Assembly: GCF_009904105.1 (NCBI RefSeq)
Contig: NZ_JAAABJ010000475.1
Location: forward strand, 1-56,738
Length of the DNA: 56,738 nucleotides
Direction: 5' to 3'
Source: Elizabethkingia argenteiflava
GTDB lineage: Bacteria; Bacteroidota; Bacteroidia; Flavobacteriales; Weeksellaceae
The position numbers and the translations under genes are program-made. Positions 1-9,028 of this stretch are shown here, one piece after another. The notes beneath the pieces are model-generated. The model ran no database searches. It was not told where the DNA came from and was given only the letters and a program-made list of their open reading frames with translations. Numbering within the stretch: the first letter of the stretch is position 1; each line of letters begins with the position of its first letter.

Positions 1-133
1 CTATCCATAACTGGGGTATGGCATTATCACAACTTTATGTTAAATTTGGAGAGAGAATTCTCAAGGAAAAAAACAGCTTTTGAGGAGCATTAATTTAGAA
101 CCTGACACAGTTCGGGTGACACTCCCTCCCGAT
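1..133 (+). mobile_element. 3' end of an IS256-like (Mutator-type) insertion sequence, truncated by the window edge
   Basis: An open frame runs from base 3 to the TGA at 81-83. It encodes a tail containing HNWGMALSQLYVKFGERI, which resembles the C-terminus of IS256/Mutator transposases, where an (I/Q)NW..(I/A)LSQL....FE.R pattern is usual. After the stop, the stretch at about 100-130 (ACACAGTT...GTGACACTCCC) resembles the terminal inverted repeat of such elements. The other end lies outside the window, so completeness and target duplication cannot be judged. The family call rests on 26 residues and is tentative. Confidence 0.42.
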
Positions 134-199
134 ACGGTAAATCCAATCCCTAAAGTCATAAAAAATATCTTGAGAAATTTTTGGCAAGATTCTTTGTCG

Positions 200-298
200 T
201 TATAAATATTTTTTTTTCAAGATTTCAACAACATCTTTTTCGGTCAGGTTACTGTGCCTGCTAAAAATTTGGATGTCTTCTCTTTGTATTTTTTTCAT
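200..298 (-). CDS. Small ORF of 32 codons next to the IS end, possibly a truncated gene
   Basis: On the minus strand an ATG at 298 opens a 32-codon frame. It starts MKKIQREDIQIF and ends EILKKKYL before TAA at 200-202. The peptide is strongly charged and looks helical, which is more protein-like than most short frames in this AT-rich region. The stop lies about 70 bases from the presumed IS end, so this could be the first part of a gene cut off by the insertion. I recognise no family and see no clear ribosome binding site. It may be chance. Confidence 0.22.
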   Translation of the reverse strand: MKKIQREDIQIFSRHSNLTEKDVVEILKKKYL

Positions 299-830
299 GT
301 GAGATTGCTTTAAATTTGTAGCGGGCTACTTGTTCGTTTTAATTAAGGCTTGATTATTATTCTAAGTATTGGGTTTCTTTTTAATTTCTTTTTAAAAGAT
401 ATATGCTGATTACAATGTTTACGGTTGTCTCAGTACTAGTAAACATAATAAACCTAATTGCTTATTTATGATTAAAAAATAATCATAAACTACGATTTTT
501 TTTAAAATAATTAACCAATGTCGGTACACATATTGCTACAGCCAATCAAATTAGCATTCCTAAATGATTGATCCGATCTGGAGCTTAATGTTACTAATGA
601 ATATAGGTTGGGATATTGAATTACAGTTGTTTAGCTTTATTTCGGGAACGGATTTGGAAGATAAAATAGAAAGGAGTGTATACAACAGAAGAAAAAGAAA
701 ACTTTTCATGGTGTTGCAAACAGAATAACTAGTATGATGATACCTCATTTTTTTTGTATTCAATAGAAGTTTGAATGGGTGAAGAATCTATCCTAAAAGC
801 AAGAGTTAAAATATTGAGAGCAACAAACCA
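299..830. other. Gene-poor stretch between the IS end and the yceI terminator
   Basis: This AT-rich stretch has stops in all frames, apart from a 67-codon minus-strand frame (560-763) of low-complexity, non-protein-like composition. I see no RNA gene, repeat or convincing promoter. Confidence 0.5.
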
Positions 831-855
831 AAAAGAGCTTCTCAAAGAGAGAAGC
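831..855 (-). terminator. Rho-independent terminator of the ygiD-yceI unit
   Basis: A perfect 7-bp stem (GCTTCTC at 837-843, GAGAAGC at 849-855) has a 5-nt loop. On the minus strand it is followed by a U-rich tract (complement of 831-836). It lies 12 bases beyond the yceI stop. Confidence 0.75.
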
Positions 856-866
856 CCTAGTAGTTT

Positions 867-1385
867 TTATTGTACTTTGGTAAACTCTGCATTTATGCTG
901 AGTCTGACTTCATCCGACACCATTAAACCTCCAGCTTCGGTTGTTTGACTCCAATTGAGACCGAAGTCTTTTCTATTGATTTTTCCTGAAATTTCAAATC
1001 CAGCCCGTACAAAACCAAAGGGATCGTTAATAATTCCTCCAAATTCAGCATCTAAAACAATGGCTTTACTGATTCCTTTTATTTCCAAAGTCCCCGATAT
1101 TTTGCCGTTCTCTAGTCCCGAATTACTTATAAATTTAATTTCGGGATAGCGGTCGGCACCGAAGAAATCATCACCTTTTAAATGAGCATCTCTATCTTTA
1201 TTTTTGGTGTTAATAGAGTTAACCTCTGCAGAAAAATTAATTTTCGCTTCACTAAAATCATCTTTTTCACTTTCGATTTCAGCCTTAAAAGTTTGAAATT
1301 CGCCTGTAACCGTCGAGATGACCATATGTTTTACCTTAAAGTGTACTTCAGAATGTGAAGGGTCTAAATTCCATTTTGTTGTCAT
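867..1385 (-). CDS. YceI-family lipid-binding-like protein
   Basis: The 172-residue protein starts MTTKWNLDPSHSEVHFKVKHM, the usual opening of YceI proteins (W..D..HS.v.F.v.H). It continues with the family pattern (F....G.i....a.ie........a....i....i.t....RD.HL....FF....yP.i.F.S) in a single lipocalin-like domain. YceI proteins bind long isoprenoid or amide lipids, but the physiological role is rarely known. No signal peptide is visible, so this version is probably cytoplasmic, unlike E. coli YceI. It lies 36 bases downstream of the ygiD-like gene on the same strand and shares its terminator, so the two are probably co-transcribed. Confidence 0.9.
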   Translation of the reverse strand: MTTKWNLDPSHSEVHFKVKHMVISTVTGEFQTFKAEIESEKDDFSEAKINFSAEVNSINTKNKDRDAHLKGDDFFGADRYPEIKFISNSGLENGKISGTLEIKGISKAIVLDAEFGGIINDPFGFVRAGFEISGKINRKDFGLNWSQTTEAGGLMVSDEVRLSINAEFTKVQ

Positions 1386-1421
1386 AATTTTTAAATTTTA
1401 GAAATTAATAATTGTTAGTCG

Positions 1422-2240
1422 CTATCCAATCTGAAAGGATAGCATACCTATTGAACCGTAGATTAATTTATCGTTAAAAAGGCGTATATCATCCCTCTCA
1501 TCGCGTAAAGCATAAGCATATAAGGATGGTAAGTAATGTTCAAGAGAGGGTACCGAAAGTTGATGGTGGATACTGAGGCATTGAAAATTAAAAAGTTTTT
1601 CCCGACGATCATCGAGTAGGGCATCTTTAAAATCTTCATTAGCTTCTATAGCCCAATCGTAATCTAGATCTGGCTTTTGCCAGTCCATCATTCTAAGATT
1701 ATGCACGATATTTCCACTGCCGATAATCAATACGCCTTTGTATCTTAAATACTGTAATTCTTTAGCCAGTTCATAATGTTCTTTTGGAGATTTATGAATA
1801 TCGATACTTAATTCAATAATCGGCACCTCAGCGGCAGGAAAAAGAGCTTTTATAACGCTCCAAGCACCGTGATCAAGCCCCCATGTTTTGTCTAATTCTA
1901 TAGTCGTTTCATTCAGGCTATCGCTCAGTTCTTTTGCAAGATCCGGAGCTCCAGGAGCGGGATATTGGACATCAAATAGAGCTGGGGGAAAACCCTTAAA
2001 ATCGTGAATGGTCTTCGGATGAGATACCGAAGTGACTCGCGTTCCTCGGGTTTCCCAGTGGGCAGAAATACAAATAATAGCCTTGGGTGTAGGCAGAGAT
2101 TGCCCCGTTTTTCGCCACTCTTTTACAAAATTGTTTTCTTCAATGGCATTCATGGGACTTCCATGGCCTAGGAAGAGTACCGGCATCTTGTCTGTATGTG
2201 GTAGAGTAGCGCTAAATGATTGTAAACGGTTTATTTGCAT
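1422..2240 (-). CDS. ygiD: Extradiol-type aromatic ring-opening dioxygenase (YgiD/DODA family)
   Basis: The 272-residue protein belongs to the class III extradiol dioxygenase family that includes E. coli YgiD, a 4,5-DOPA dioxygenase. Family marks are PVLFLGHGSPMNAI near residue 20, CISAHWETRGT near 57, the LDHGAWSV block near 120 and IIGSGNIVHNLR near 175. These supply the conserved histidines of the metal site. The enzyme opens catechol rings, but the natural substrate in flavobacteria is unknown. It is the first gene of a two-gene unit with yceI. The length matches the family (about 260-270), and the start is supported by the family-like N-terminus soon after it. Confidence 0.88.
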   Translation of the reverse strand: MQINRLQSFSATLPHTDKMPVLFLGHGSPMNAIEENNFVKEWRKTGQSLPTPKAIICISAHWETRGTRVTSVSHPKTIHDFKGFPPALFDVQYPAPGAPDLAKELSDSLNETTIELDKTWGLDHGAWSVIKALFPAAEVPIIELSIDIHKSPKEHYELAKELQYLRYKGVLIIGSGNIVHNLRMMDWQKPDLDYDWAIEANEDFKDALLDDRREKLFNFQCLSIHHQLSVPSLEHYLPSLYAYALRDERDDIRLFNDKLIYGSIGMLSFQIG

Positions 2241-2449
2241 GGCGATTTTTTACAGGCCAAAAATACATCAGCTTATTCGCTACTTCATTGATGTAAGATA
2301 ATTTCTATTCTAAGCTAAAGTATTTTTAGATTTTCACTCTGGTGGTAGTAGATTAATTCCCTTTTCAGAACCTATCATGCCCAATAAACATTCTTTCATC
2401 TTCTTCTAGAGGATTCGTTTTACCCCCAAATAAAGATAAGAAATAATCC

Positions 2450-3055
2450 TTATATGATAGTACGGAAGGTTAAACTTATTCTTTTTTCAAAGCTTTTTTT
2501 TGTGGGAGGAAGAGAGTGAAGCCAATAATCTTGAGTTTGATCTTTCATCACCAGCAGGCTGCCATGCTCTAAGCCAAGGTTTACTTTTTCCTGGGTGTGT
2601 TTATGTTTAAGCGAAAATTTTCTGTCTGCTCCTAAACTTATAACGCCTATAGCTGCATGAGCTTTTAGATCTTTTTCTGCGTCACTATGCCAGCCCATCC
2701 CTTCCTTTCCGTTGTGATAGAGATTCAGCAGACAGGAATTGTAGTTTTCCCTGGTGGTTTTTTCTATGATTTTTTTTAATATCCTAAGAGTATCCGTCCA
2801 GGGGAGTGCTTTTTTTGTCGTGTGGGAGTAGGTATATTCATAGGGGAAATCGCTATACCATGACACTTTTCGTTGTGTTAAGATCTTTTTACCAAACATT
2901 ACCACCTCATCCTGGCGCCATTCAATAGTATCTAGGAGTCTTTGGAAATATAAATCTGCCGTTTCCTTAGACAATATTTTACCATAATAATTAAGGGTTC
3001 CGTCTCTTGGGAGAAGATTGAAAGAAGAACCCGAAGTGTTAATAAAGAGGGACAT
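2450..3055 (-). CDS. alkB: AlkB-type 2-oxoglutarate/Fe(II) dioxygenase (DNA alkylation repair)
   Basis: The 201-residue protein has the AlkB core. It shows YSHTTKKALPWTDTL before the core, then NLYHNGKEGMGWHSDAE with the HxD iron ligands. These are followed by ISLGADRKFSLKHK, a distal histidine (WLHSLPPT) and the 2-oxoglutarate-binding arginines in KRISLTFR. It resembles the ALKBH2/3-like group common in Bacteroidota, which oxidatively removes 1-methyladenine and 3-methylcytosine. Its start codon overlaps the stop codon of a decayed Ada/AraC-type gene (TAATG), so this was once the second gene of an ada-alkB operon. The gene itself looks intact, but its transcription may have changed. Confidence 0.9.
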   Translation of the reverse strand: MSLFINTSGSSFNLLPRDGTLNYYGKILSKETADLYFQRLLDTIEWRQDEVVMFGKKILTQRKVSWYSDFPYEYTYSHTTKKALPWTDTLRILKKIIEKTTRENYNSCLLNLYHNGKEGMGWHSDAEKDLKAHAAIGVISLGADRKFSLKHKHTQEKVNLGLEHGSLLVMKDQTQDYWLHSLPPTKKSFEKRISLTFRTII

Positions 3056-3374
3056 TATGATCTGTTTTTTGTTAATATTAGACTTGTTCCCATTCTATTC
3101 ATGCTGTTTTCCGGGTTGTGCCCCATTTTAACATGAGTTTTGGCTAAGGTAGTATCTCTAGCGAGCAATTTTTTTATATGAGCTTGGCTGATGTACCGAA
3201 AAAAAATCTGCAGAACCTCCGCAACACTCTCTAAATAGGTTTTCCATTATGAAAGAGACTCAAATGCACTTCTTCGGCGATAGCCTCCAGGCAGGGCTGA
3301 GGTTTCAGACTTTGCTGAACGGACTCTATAGCCTTGGATATGTGGAAGTATTGAATATCTGATGCTGGTATCAT
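3053..3374 (-). pseudogene. ada: Decayed Ada/AraC-type regulator (alkylation response) upstream of alkB
   Basis: Reading minus from ATG at 3374, the frame gives an Ada-like helix-turn-helix start: YFHISKAIESVQQSL, then CLEAIAEEVHLSLFH. In Ada/AraC regulators this is normally followed by FQRLF..W.G.SP..F..Y.S..H.KKLL. Here the frame stops at TAG, but a shifted frame continues with NLFRECCGGSADFF. A second shift near 3197-3204 (run of eight A) restores RYISQAHIKKLLARD. The last frame ends in TAA overlapping the alkB ATG. The remaining length (about 105 codons) lacks the methyltransferase part of a full Ada. I infer a frameshifted, internally deleted ada, once translationally coupled to alkB. 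Confidence 0.72.
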
Positions 3375-3458
3375 GAGATAGTGTTTACAGCAAAATTCCG
3401 ATAATTTGAATAAAAATACAACTCAAATCTTATTTAATTAATCTAGACAATAAGATAG

Positions 3459-3486
3459 CTGGAAAGGCATATGAATACCTTTCCAG
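3459..3486 (-). terminator. Hairpin after hisIE, possible his operon terminator
   Basis: A perfect 9-bp stem (CTGGAAAGG at 3459-3467, CCTTTCCAG at 3478-3486) begins 8 bases past the hisIE stop. The following minus-strand sequence is only moderately U-rich, so termination may be imperfect. Confidence 0.5.
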
Positions 3487-3493
3487 ATGCCTG

Positions 3494-4081
3494 TTATCGG
3501 CGGTTTTTTAAAACTTTTTCTACAGCTTCCAAGCTAATGCCCTTTGCTTTAAGTAATATCAGTAGGTGATAAAGTAAATCTGCAACCTCATTTTTAAATA
3601 ATGCATCATCTTGATCTTTTGCTTCAATCACAACTTCTACGGCTTCTTCTCCTATTTTCTGAGCGATTTTGTTAATTCCTTTTTTATAGAGTTCATGGGT
3701 GTATGAATTTTCACTTTTTTGATCAATTCTATCGCCAATTGTTTGTTCAAGCTCATAGAGAAATCCTTTAACAGGTGGTTCTCCAAAGCAGGAAGTCGTT
3801 CCCTTATGGCAGGTTGGTCCATGAGGCTTTACCTTGATGAGAAGGCTATCAATATCGCAGTCAACTAAAATTTTGTGCACTTCTAGAAAATGCCCTGAGC
3901 GCTCGCCTTTTGTCCACAAACGATTTTTGGAACGGGAAAAAAAGGTCACCTGTCCTGTATTGAGTGTTTTTAGATAAGCTTCCTGATTCATATAACCTAA
4001 CATGAGCACATGGTCAGTTAAATAATCCTGAATAATAGCAGGAACCAGTTGATCACTATTCTTATTAAAATTTATGTCCAT
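3494..4081 (-). CDS. hisIE: Bifunctional phosphoribosyl-AMP cyclohydrolase / phosphoribosyl-ATP pyrophosphatase
   Basis: The 195-residue fusion catalyses steps 2 and 3 of histidine synthesis in the cytoplasm. The HisI domain covers about residues 1-105: [27 protein letters not shown], and the metal-binding DCD and [11 protein letters not shown] with its cysteines. The HisE domain covers about 108-195, with [12 protein letters not shown] and [15 protein letters not shown]. Length and domain order are normal for the fused form. It is the last gene of the operon and its start overlaps the end of hisF by 10 bases, which suggests translational coupling. Confidence 0.97.
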   Translation of the reverse strand: MDINFNKNSDQLVPAIIQDYLTDHVLMLGYMNQEAYLKTLNTGQVTFFSRSKNRLWTKGERSGHFLEVHKILVDCDIDSLLIKVKPHGPTCHKGTTSCFGEPPVKGFLYELEQTIGDRIDQKSENSYTHELYKKGINKIAQKIGEEAVEVVIEAKDQDDALFKNEVADLLYHLLILLKAKGISLEAVEKVLKNRR

Positions 4082-4830
4082 CTTACCGGTATATTTTGTT
4101 GGTTAAGGAATTGTTTCAGTTTTGGAATGGGAATTTTATTAAAGTGGAAGATGCTGGCTGCTAGGGCAGCGCTAGCTTTTGTCTGTTTAAAAAGTGTGTG
4201 GAAATCTTCCATTTTTCCAGCACCCCCAGAGGCGATTAGCGGAATGTTTACAGCAGCTGATACACGCTGGGTAATTTCCAATGCAAATCCTGATTCAGTG
4301 CCATCCGCATCCATGGAGGTAAGCAGTATTTCTCCACCGCCACGTGCTTCTACCTCTTTAGCCCACTTTAAAGTTTTCCATTCAGTTTCAATCTTTCCAC
4401 CCTTTATAAAGACCTTGTCAATAGCGTTTATATTTCGGGTATCTATGGCTACAACTACGCATTGGCTGCCGAATCTTGAAGCAAGCGTATCAATTAGTGT
4501 GGGATTCTTTACCGCACTGGAATTGATGGAGATCTTATCAGCACCTGCTTGTAGCAGTATAGCAGCATCTTCTGCCTCTTTTATGCCTCCTCCTACGGTA
4601 AAAGGAATATTAATTTCTTGAGCGATTCTTTTCACAAGACTCACCAAGGTTTTGCGGTTTTCTTGTGTGGCCCAAATATCTAGAAAAACCAATTCATCGG
4701 CACCTTCATCTACATATCTTTTTGCTAAAACCACAGGATCTCCGGCATCACGTAAATCTTCGAATTGAATTCCTTTTACCGTTCTTCCTTCCTTGATATC
4801 CAAACAAGGGATAATTCTTTTTTTTAACAT
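4072..4830 (-). CDS. hisF: Imidazole glycerol phosphate synthase, cyclase subunit
   Basis: The 252-residue (beta/alpha)8 barrel pairs with HisH to make imidazole glycerol phosphate and AICAR from PRFAR and ammonia. The catalytic aspartates are visible in [16 protein letters not shown] (near residue 11) and VVVAIDTRN (near 130). Phosphate-binding loops are FTVGGGI and LIASGGAG. In this operon hisF is separated from hisA and hisH by an amidase gene, although its protein partner is HisH. It overlaps hisIE by 10 bases. Confidence 0.97.
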   Translation of the reverse strand: MLKKRIIPCLDIKEGRTVKGIQFEDLRDAGDPVVLAKRYVDEGADELVFLDIWATQENRKTLVSLVKRIAQEINIPFTVGGGIKEAEDAAILLQAGADKISINSSAVKNPTLIDTLASRFGSQCVVVAIDTRNINAIDKVFIKGGKIETEWKTLKWAKEVEARGGGEILLTSMDADGTESGFALEITQRVSAAVNIPLIASGGAGKMEDFHTLFKQTKASAALAASIFHFNKIPIPKLKQFLNQQNIPVRWT

Positions 4831-4844
4831 CTTTAATAGAGAAA

Positions 4845-5507
4845 TTAAGGTTGGTTCTTGAGGTGTAAATCCTGAACTTTTGCTCTTAATTGCTGCATGA
4901 ATTCTTCACCCGGATCAAATTTTTGGGTATAATAATTTGGGTTTTTATCTTTCCATAATCTCGTGTTTCTAAATATAAAATATTCAGAATGACCTATCAG
5001 GTATTCTATGGGGTACTTTTCAGATAGATAACGAATTAAATAGGCATTGGCATTTACCTGTGCAGCGGTTAAAGGATTTTTGCTTCCGCCTATATTTTCC
5101 ACACCTATTGCACAATAATTAAGACCAATAGTATGTCGCGCAAAGAAATTAGATGGCAGCAATTGGTATATGCTGCCATCTCGGTCAATAATAAATTGTG
5201 CAGAAACATTTAGATTACTTCCGTCGGTTAGATCTGGTCGAGAGCTTAGATAAGGAGCCTTAAAATACTGGATATTGCTTTCTAAGGTTCCGCCTTCTGT
5301 ATAATGGAGCACAATCATCTTGGGGACTATGGTAGGTTCCTTTTGTATAATTCCATAATGCATTTTCATGTATTCCAGGCTTAAATCTATGCGTTTTTGA
5401 TCAAGCTTAATAGGCCTTTGCCTAATGATAGGCGAAGACGTACTCATCTGAGCAGGTATAAAATTCGTAAAAAAAAGTAATATCAATATTAGGGATATAG
5501 ATTTCAT
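4845..5507 (-). CDS. Exported N-acetylmuramoyl-L-alanine amidase (Amidase_2 fold) inside the his operon
   Basis: The 220-residue protein starts with a signal peptide ([20 protein letters not shown]), so it is probably periplasmic. The Amidase_2 (AmpD/AmiD-like, zinc-dependent) domain follows. Zinc and catalytic residues are visible in [10 protein letters not shown] (His), GVENIGG (Glu), LIGHSEY (His) and QKFDPGEEF (Asp). Such enzymes cut the amide bond between muramic acid and the stem peptide. Its start overlaps the hisA stop by 4 bases (ATGA), and 14 bases separate it from hisF. It must therefore be transcribed, and probably translated, with the his genes. No histidine-pathway role is known for this family, so the linkage is unexplained. 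Confidence 0.9.
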   Translation of the reverse strand: MKSISLILILLFFTNFIPAQMSTSSPIIRQRPIKLDQKRIDLSLEYMKMHYGIIQKEPTIVPKMIVLHYTEGGTLESNIQYFKAPYLSSRPDLTDGSNLNVSAQFIIDRDGSIYQLLPSNFFARHTIGLNYCAIGVENIGGSKNPLTAAQVNANAYLIRYLSEKYPIEYLIGHSEYFIFRNTRLWKDKNPNYYTQKFDPGEEFMQQLRAKVQDLHLKNQP

Positions 5508-6220
5508 AAATTAAAATTTTGGAGTTCTTTAAATTGTATTTTGCCTTCATAAATCGCTTTTCCGATGATACTTGCTTCACAGCCTATAGCTTGAAGCGAT
5601 AAGAGGTCTTGTAGGTGAGATACCCCTCCAGAAGCTATAAGTTTTATAGAAGAGCGGTTTAATATTTCGGTATATAAATCCAGGGAAGGCCCTTGTAACA
5701 TACCATCTTTTGATATATCAGTGCAAATCGCGTAGGAAACGCCCTTTTTCGTGTAAGCCTCAATCAACTGTACCACATCTGTATCCGATGATTTGCTCCA
5801 TCCCTGGGTTGCAATTTTCCGATTTTTGCAATCGGCGCCGAGTATAATTTTTTCAGGTCCGTATTTTTGGAGCCAATCTATAAAAATTTCAGGTTGTTGT
5901 ATAGCAATACTTCCTCCTGTTATTTGGTCAGCTCCCGAGTTTAAAGCAATATCAAGATCGTTTTGAGACTGAATCCCTCCTCCGAAGTCTATGCTTAAGG
6001 AAGTATTAGAGCAAAGTTGCTCTAATATTTTATAATTGATAATGCGCTGAGCCTTAGCGCCGTCTAAATCTACCAAATGTAAGTAACGAAAGCCATAATC
6101 CTCAAATTGTTTGGCTACTTCTAAAGGATTTTCATTGTAGATTTTTTGGGTGGTGTAATCGCCTTGAGATAGTCGTACACATTTTCCGTCTATAAGATCT
6201 ATGGCGGGTATGATGCGCAT
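5504..6220 (-). CDS. hisA: ProFAR isomerase (phosphoribosylformimino-AICAR-phosphate isomerase)
   Basis: The 238-residue (beta/alpha)8 barrel converts ProFAR to PRFAR. Recognisable parts are [21 protein letters not shown] (first catalytic Asp near residue 8), the phosphate loop SIDFGGGIQ, the second catalytic Asp in [14 protein letters not shown], and [13 protein letters not shown]. Length is normal. It overlaps the amidase gene by 4 bases and lies 5 bases after hisH, a tight translational arrangement. Confidence 0.97.
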   Translation of the reverse strand: MRIIPAIDLIDGKCVRLSQGDYTTQKIYNENPLEVAKQFEDYGFRYLHLVDLDGAKAQRIINYKILEQLCSNTSLSIDFGGGIQSQNDLDIALNSGADQITGGSIAIQQPEIFIDWLQKYGPEKIILGADCKNRKIATQGWSKSSDTDVVQLIEAYTKKGVSYAICTDISKDGMLQGPSLDLYTEILNRSSIKLIASGGVSHLQDLLSLQAIGCEASIIGKAIYEGKIQFKELQNFNL

Positions 6221-6225
6221 AATAT

Positions 6226-6804
6226 TTATAATTTTAAAAAATTGTTTAAAATCTGTACTCCTATATCAGCTGATTTTTCAGGGTGGAATTGGGTAGCATA
6301 AAAATTGTCCCGCTGAAGTGTTGCCGAAAAGGGGAGTATATAATCGGTGATAGCAGTAGTATCATCCGAAATTTCGCAATAGTAGCTGTGGACGTAATAC
6401 ACGTCCACCTTATTTCTAACCTTTTTAAAAAGATCTCCTTTTAGATCGCTGATGCTATTCCACCCTACATGAGGAATAAGATCTCGAGGCGGAAATTTTT
6501 TCACCTTAACATCAAAGATCCCCAGGCAGGGGCTATTACCCTCCTCCGAGCTTTTACATAGCAATTGTTGCCCGAGGCAAATTCCCAATACGGGTTGGGT
6601 AAGGCGTTTCAGTACGGTATCTAAATTAATGCTCTGTAGATACTGCATGGTAGAGCTGGCTTCTCCCACTCCTGGGAGAATAACTTTATCCGATTTTTGT
6701 AATAGCTCGGGATCGTCCGTCATGATAGCTTGATAGCCTAGCCGGGTTACCGCGTTGTATACTGACTGCACATTTCCGGTATTATATTTAACGATTGAAA
6801 TCAT
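6226..6804 (-). CDS. hisH: Imidazole glycerol phosphate synthase, glutamine amidotransferase subunit
   Basis: The 192-residue class I glutamine amidotransferase supplies ammonia to HisF. The [10 protein letters not shown] loop is near residue 45, the nucleophile elbow GICLGQQL holds the active cysteine near 77, and the His/Glu of the triad are in TQFHPEKS near 175. The start [10 protein letters not shown] is typical. It sits between hisB (56-base gap) and hisA (5-base gap). Confidence 0.97.
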   Translation of the reverse strand: MISIVKYNTGNVQSVYNAVTRLGYQAIMTDDPELLQKSDKVILPGVGEASSTMQYLQSINLDTVLKRLTQPVLGICLGQQLLCKSSEEGNSPCLGIFDVKVKKFPPRDLIPHVGWNSISDLKGDLFKKVRNKVDVYYVHSYYCEISDDTTAITDYILPFSATLQRDNFYATQFHPEKSADIGVQILNNFLKL

Positions 6805-6860
6805 TTATTATTATTAAGATTAGAAAAAAATATGAATAGAAACCAAGATAAAAAATGAGC

Positions 6861-7994
6861 CTATAAGCTCCCTTTTGTAGAAGGCAAAAACATTTTCTCA
6901 GTATCTTGTTTTATAGCAGCTTTTATCGCTCTGGCAAATGCCTTGAAGATGGCTTCTATTTTGTGGTGCTCGTTTTCACCCTCTGCCTTGATATTGAGAT
7001 TGGCTTTAGCGCTATCTGCAAAAGATTTGAAGAAATGATAAAACATTTCAGTAGGCATTTCTCCTATTTTTTCTCTTTTAAAATTGGCATCCCATACCAA
7101 CCAGCTTCTTCCGCTAAAATCTATGGCAACTTGTGCAAGGCAATCATCCATAGGCAGTACAAATCCATAGCGTTCTATACCTATTTTATCATGTAAAGCT
7201 TTATAAAATGCTTCTCCTAAAGCGATAGCCGTATCTTCAACAGTATGGTGTTCATCTACGTAAAGATCTCCTTTTACTTCAATATTTAAGTTGATTTGTG
7301 CATGACGACTGATCTGATCTAACATATGGTCGAAAAAACCAAGCCCCGTTCGGATATTCGACAGACCCCTACCATCTAGATCCAGGTGTATTTTAATCTG
7401 GGTTTCTTGAGTGTTCCGTTCTATATATGCGGTGCGGGATTTTAGTTTTAGAAATTCGTAAATTTTTTTCCACGAAGTCGTTTTCAGAGCGATTGCTGAA
7501 TCTAAATTTTCTCTCGGATGGATTTCTTCGGCACCCAAGCGCTCATCATTCGCAATAAAAATACCTTTGGCACCTAAATTTTTTGCTAGCTTAATGTCGG
7601 TGAGGCGGTCGCCAATCACAAATGAATTTGGCAGATCGTAGTCCGAGGACTGTATATAGTGCTTTAAAAGCCCTGTATGGGGTTTTCGGGTGGGCGCATT
7701 TTCTGATGCAAAGGTTTTATCAATCAGAATTTCAGAAAAATAAACACCTTCATTTTCAAAACTGGTGATAACAAAATTATGGACAGGCCAAAATTTATCT
7801 TCCGGATAAGCAGGGGTACCCAAACCATCCTGGTTGGTGACCATGACCAGATCATATTCTAGTTCTCGGGCGATAGCAGATAAATATCGAAATACTTCGG
7901 GATAGAATTCTAATTTTGTAAAACAGTCTACTTGATAATCTTCAGGTTCTGTAATTAAGGTTCCGTCGCGGTCTATAAAAAGTATTTTTTTCAT
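6861..7994 (-). CDS. hisB: Bifunctional histidinol-phosphatase / imidazoleglycerol-phosphate dehydratase
   Basis: The 377-residue protein has two parts. An N-terminal HAD phosphatase (about 1-165) shows the motif FIDRDGTLI with nucleophile Asp, [10 protein letters not shown], and [16 protein letters not shown]-terminal IGPD domain (about 180-377) shows [25 protein letters not shown] and the metal-binding [15 protein letters not shown]. The fused form is typical of gammaproteobacteria and many Bacteroidota. Start overlaps the hisC stop by 4 bases. Confidence 0.97.
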   Translation of the reverse strand: MKKILFIDRDGTLITEPEDYQVDCFTKLEFYPEVFRYLSAIARELEYDLVMVTNQDGLGTPAYPEDKFWPVHNFVITSFENEGVYFSEILIDKTFASENAPTRKPHTGLLKHYIQSSDYDLPNSFVIGDRLTDIKLAKNLGAKGIFIANDERLGAEEIHPRENLDSAIALKTTSWKKIYEFLKLKSRTAYIERNTQETQIKIHLDLDGRGLSNIRTGLGFFDHMLDQISRHAQINLNIEVKGDLYVDEHHTVEDTAIALGEAFYKALHDKIGIERYGFVLPMDDCLAQVAIDFSGRSWLVWDANFKREKIGEMPTEMFYHFFKSFADSAKANLNIKAEGENEHHKIEAIFKAFARAIKAAIKQDTEKMFLPSTKGSL

Positions 7995-9025
7995 GGTGCA
8001 ATTAATTTTGTTAAGGTATTCAGGAGTTGGTCGTTTTCATATGCTTTTCCTATACTAATTCTTATGCAATTTTTAAGCTGATGATTGCGGTTACGTGTGA
8101 TGATTTTATGATGTATTAAGTGTTTGTATACTTTATCAGCAGTTGTGACTTCAACCAGGATAAAATTAGCCTCTGAAGGATATATTCTTTTTACGATAGG
8201 GAGTTTTATGAGTTTATCGATTAAACGTTTTTTTTCCTCTAGAATGTTTTTTATTTCTAATTGATATTTTTCTGTTGCATCTAGAGCTGCTAAGGCCGCT
8301 TCTTGGTTAAGCTTACTAATATTGTAAGGAAGTTTTATCTTATTAAATAGTGCAATAATTTCGGCAGAACTATAAGCAATCCCAATGCGGGCAGATGCAA
8401 GGCCTCGCGCTTTACTAAAGGTCTGAGATACGATTAGTTGAGGGTATTGTGTGATTTTTTTTGCCCAACTTTCTCTGTTGCTAAAATCTATATAAGCTTC
8501 ATCTACAAACACAATACCTTTGAAATTTTCTAAGATGAAATCAATGTCTTCAATGCAGTTGCCAGTTGGATTATTCGGCGAACAAATAAATACGAGTTTT
8601 AGATTTTGTTCCTTTAGTAAGGGTAACACGGTATTTTTATCAATCTGAAAATTTTGGTTAAGAGGTTGGGAGAGTAATTTTATATTTTGAATATGAGCAC
8701 ATACCTCGTACATTCCATAAGTGGGGGTGAAAATTAAGGCTTTATCCTTAGCTGGCGTACAGAAGAGTCTAAAGGCTAAATCAATCACTTCATCGCTTCC
8801 GTTTCCTATAAATATTTGATGAGTAGGAATATGAGTCATGCTGCTTAATTTTTCCTTTACCGCTTGCTGATAAGGATCGGGGTAGCGGTTCAGATTCCCG
8901 TAGGGATTTTCGTTGGCATCTAGGAAAATGCCGTTTTCACCTGAATACTCAGCTCTTGCCGAAGCATATGATTGCAGTTTTAAAATGTGAGACTGAACCA
9001 AGCTTTTTACATTAAAATTTTTCAT
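7991..9025 (-). CDS. hisC: Histidinol-phosphate aminotransferase
   Basis: The 344-residue fold-type I PLP enzyme transfers the amino group from glutamate to imidazole acetol phosphate. Visible parts are LDANENPYG near the start, [10 protein letters not shown], the SPNNPTGN motif, VDEAYIDFS (Asp and Tyr contacting PLP) and [17 protein letters not shown] with the PLP lysine. The family's arginine-containing CIRISIG stretch is near the end. It overlaps hisB by 4 bases and follows hisD with a 3-base gap. Confidence 0.97.
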   Translation of the reverse strand: MKNFNVKSLVQSHILKLQSYASARAEYSGENGIFLDANENPYGNLNRYPDPYQQAVKEKLSSMTHIPTHQIFIGNGSDEVIDLAFRLFCTPAKDKALIFTPTYGMYEVCAHIQNIKLLSQPLNQNFQIDKNTVLPLLKEQNLKLVFICSPNNPTGNCIEDIDFILENFKGIVFVDEAYIDFSNRESWAKKITQYPQLIVSQTFSKARGLASARIGIAYSSAEIIALFNKIKLPYNISKLNQEAALAALDATEKYQLEIKNILEEKKRLIDKLIKLPIVKRIYPSEANFILVEVTTADKVYKHLIHHKIITRNRNHQLKNCIRISIGKAYENDQLLNTLTKLIAP

Positions 9026-9028
9026 TTT

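Noticed and set aside
560-763. 67-codon minus-strand frame
   Set aside because: Low-complexity composition (Leu/Ser/Ile runs), no family resemblance and no promoter or ribosome binding site; likely chance in AT-rich DNA.
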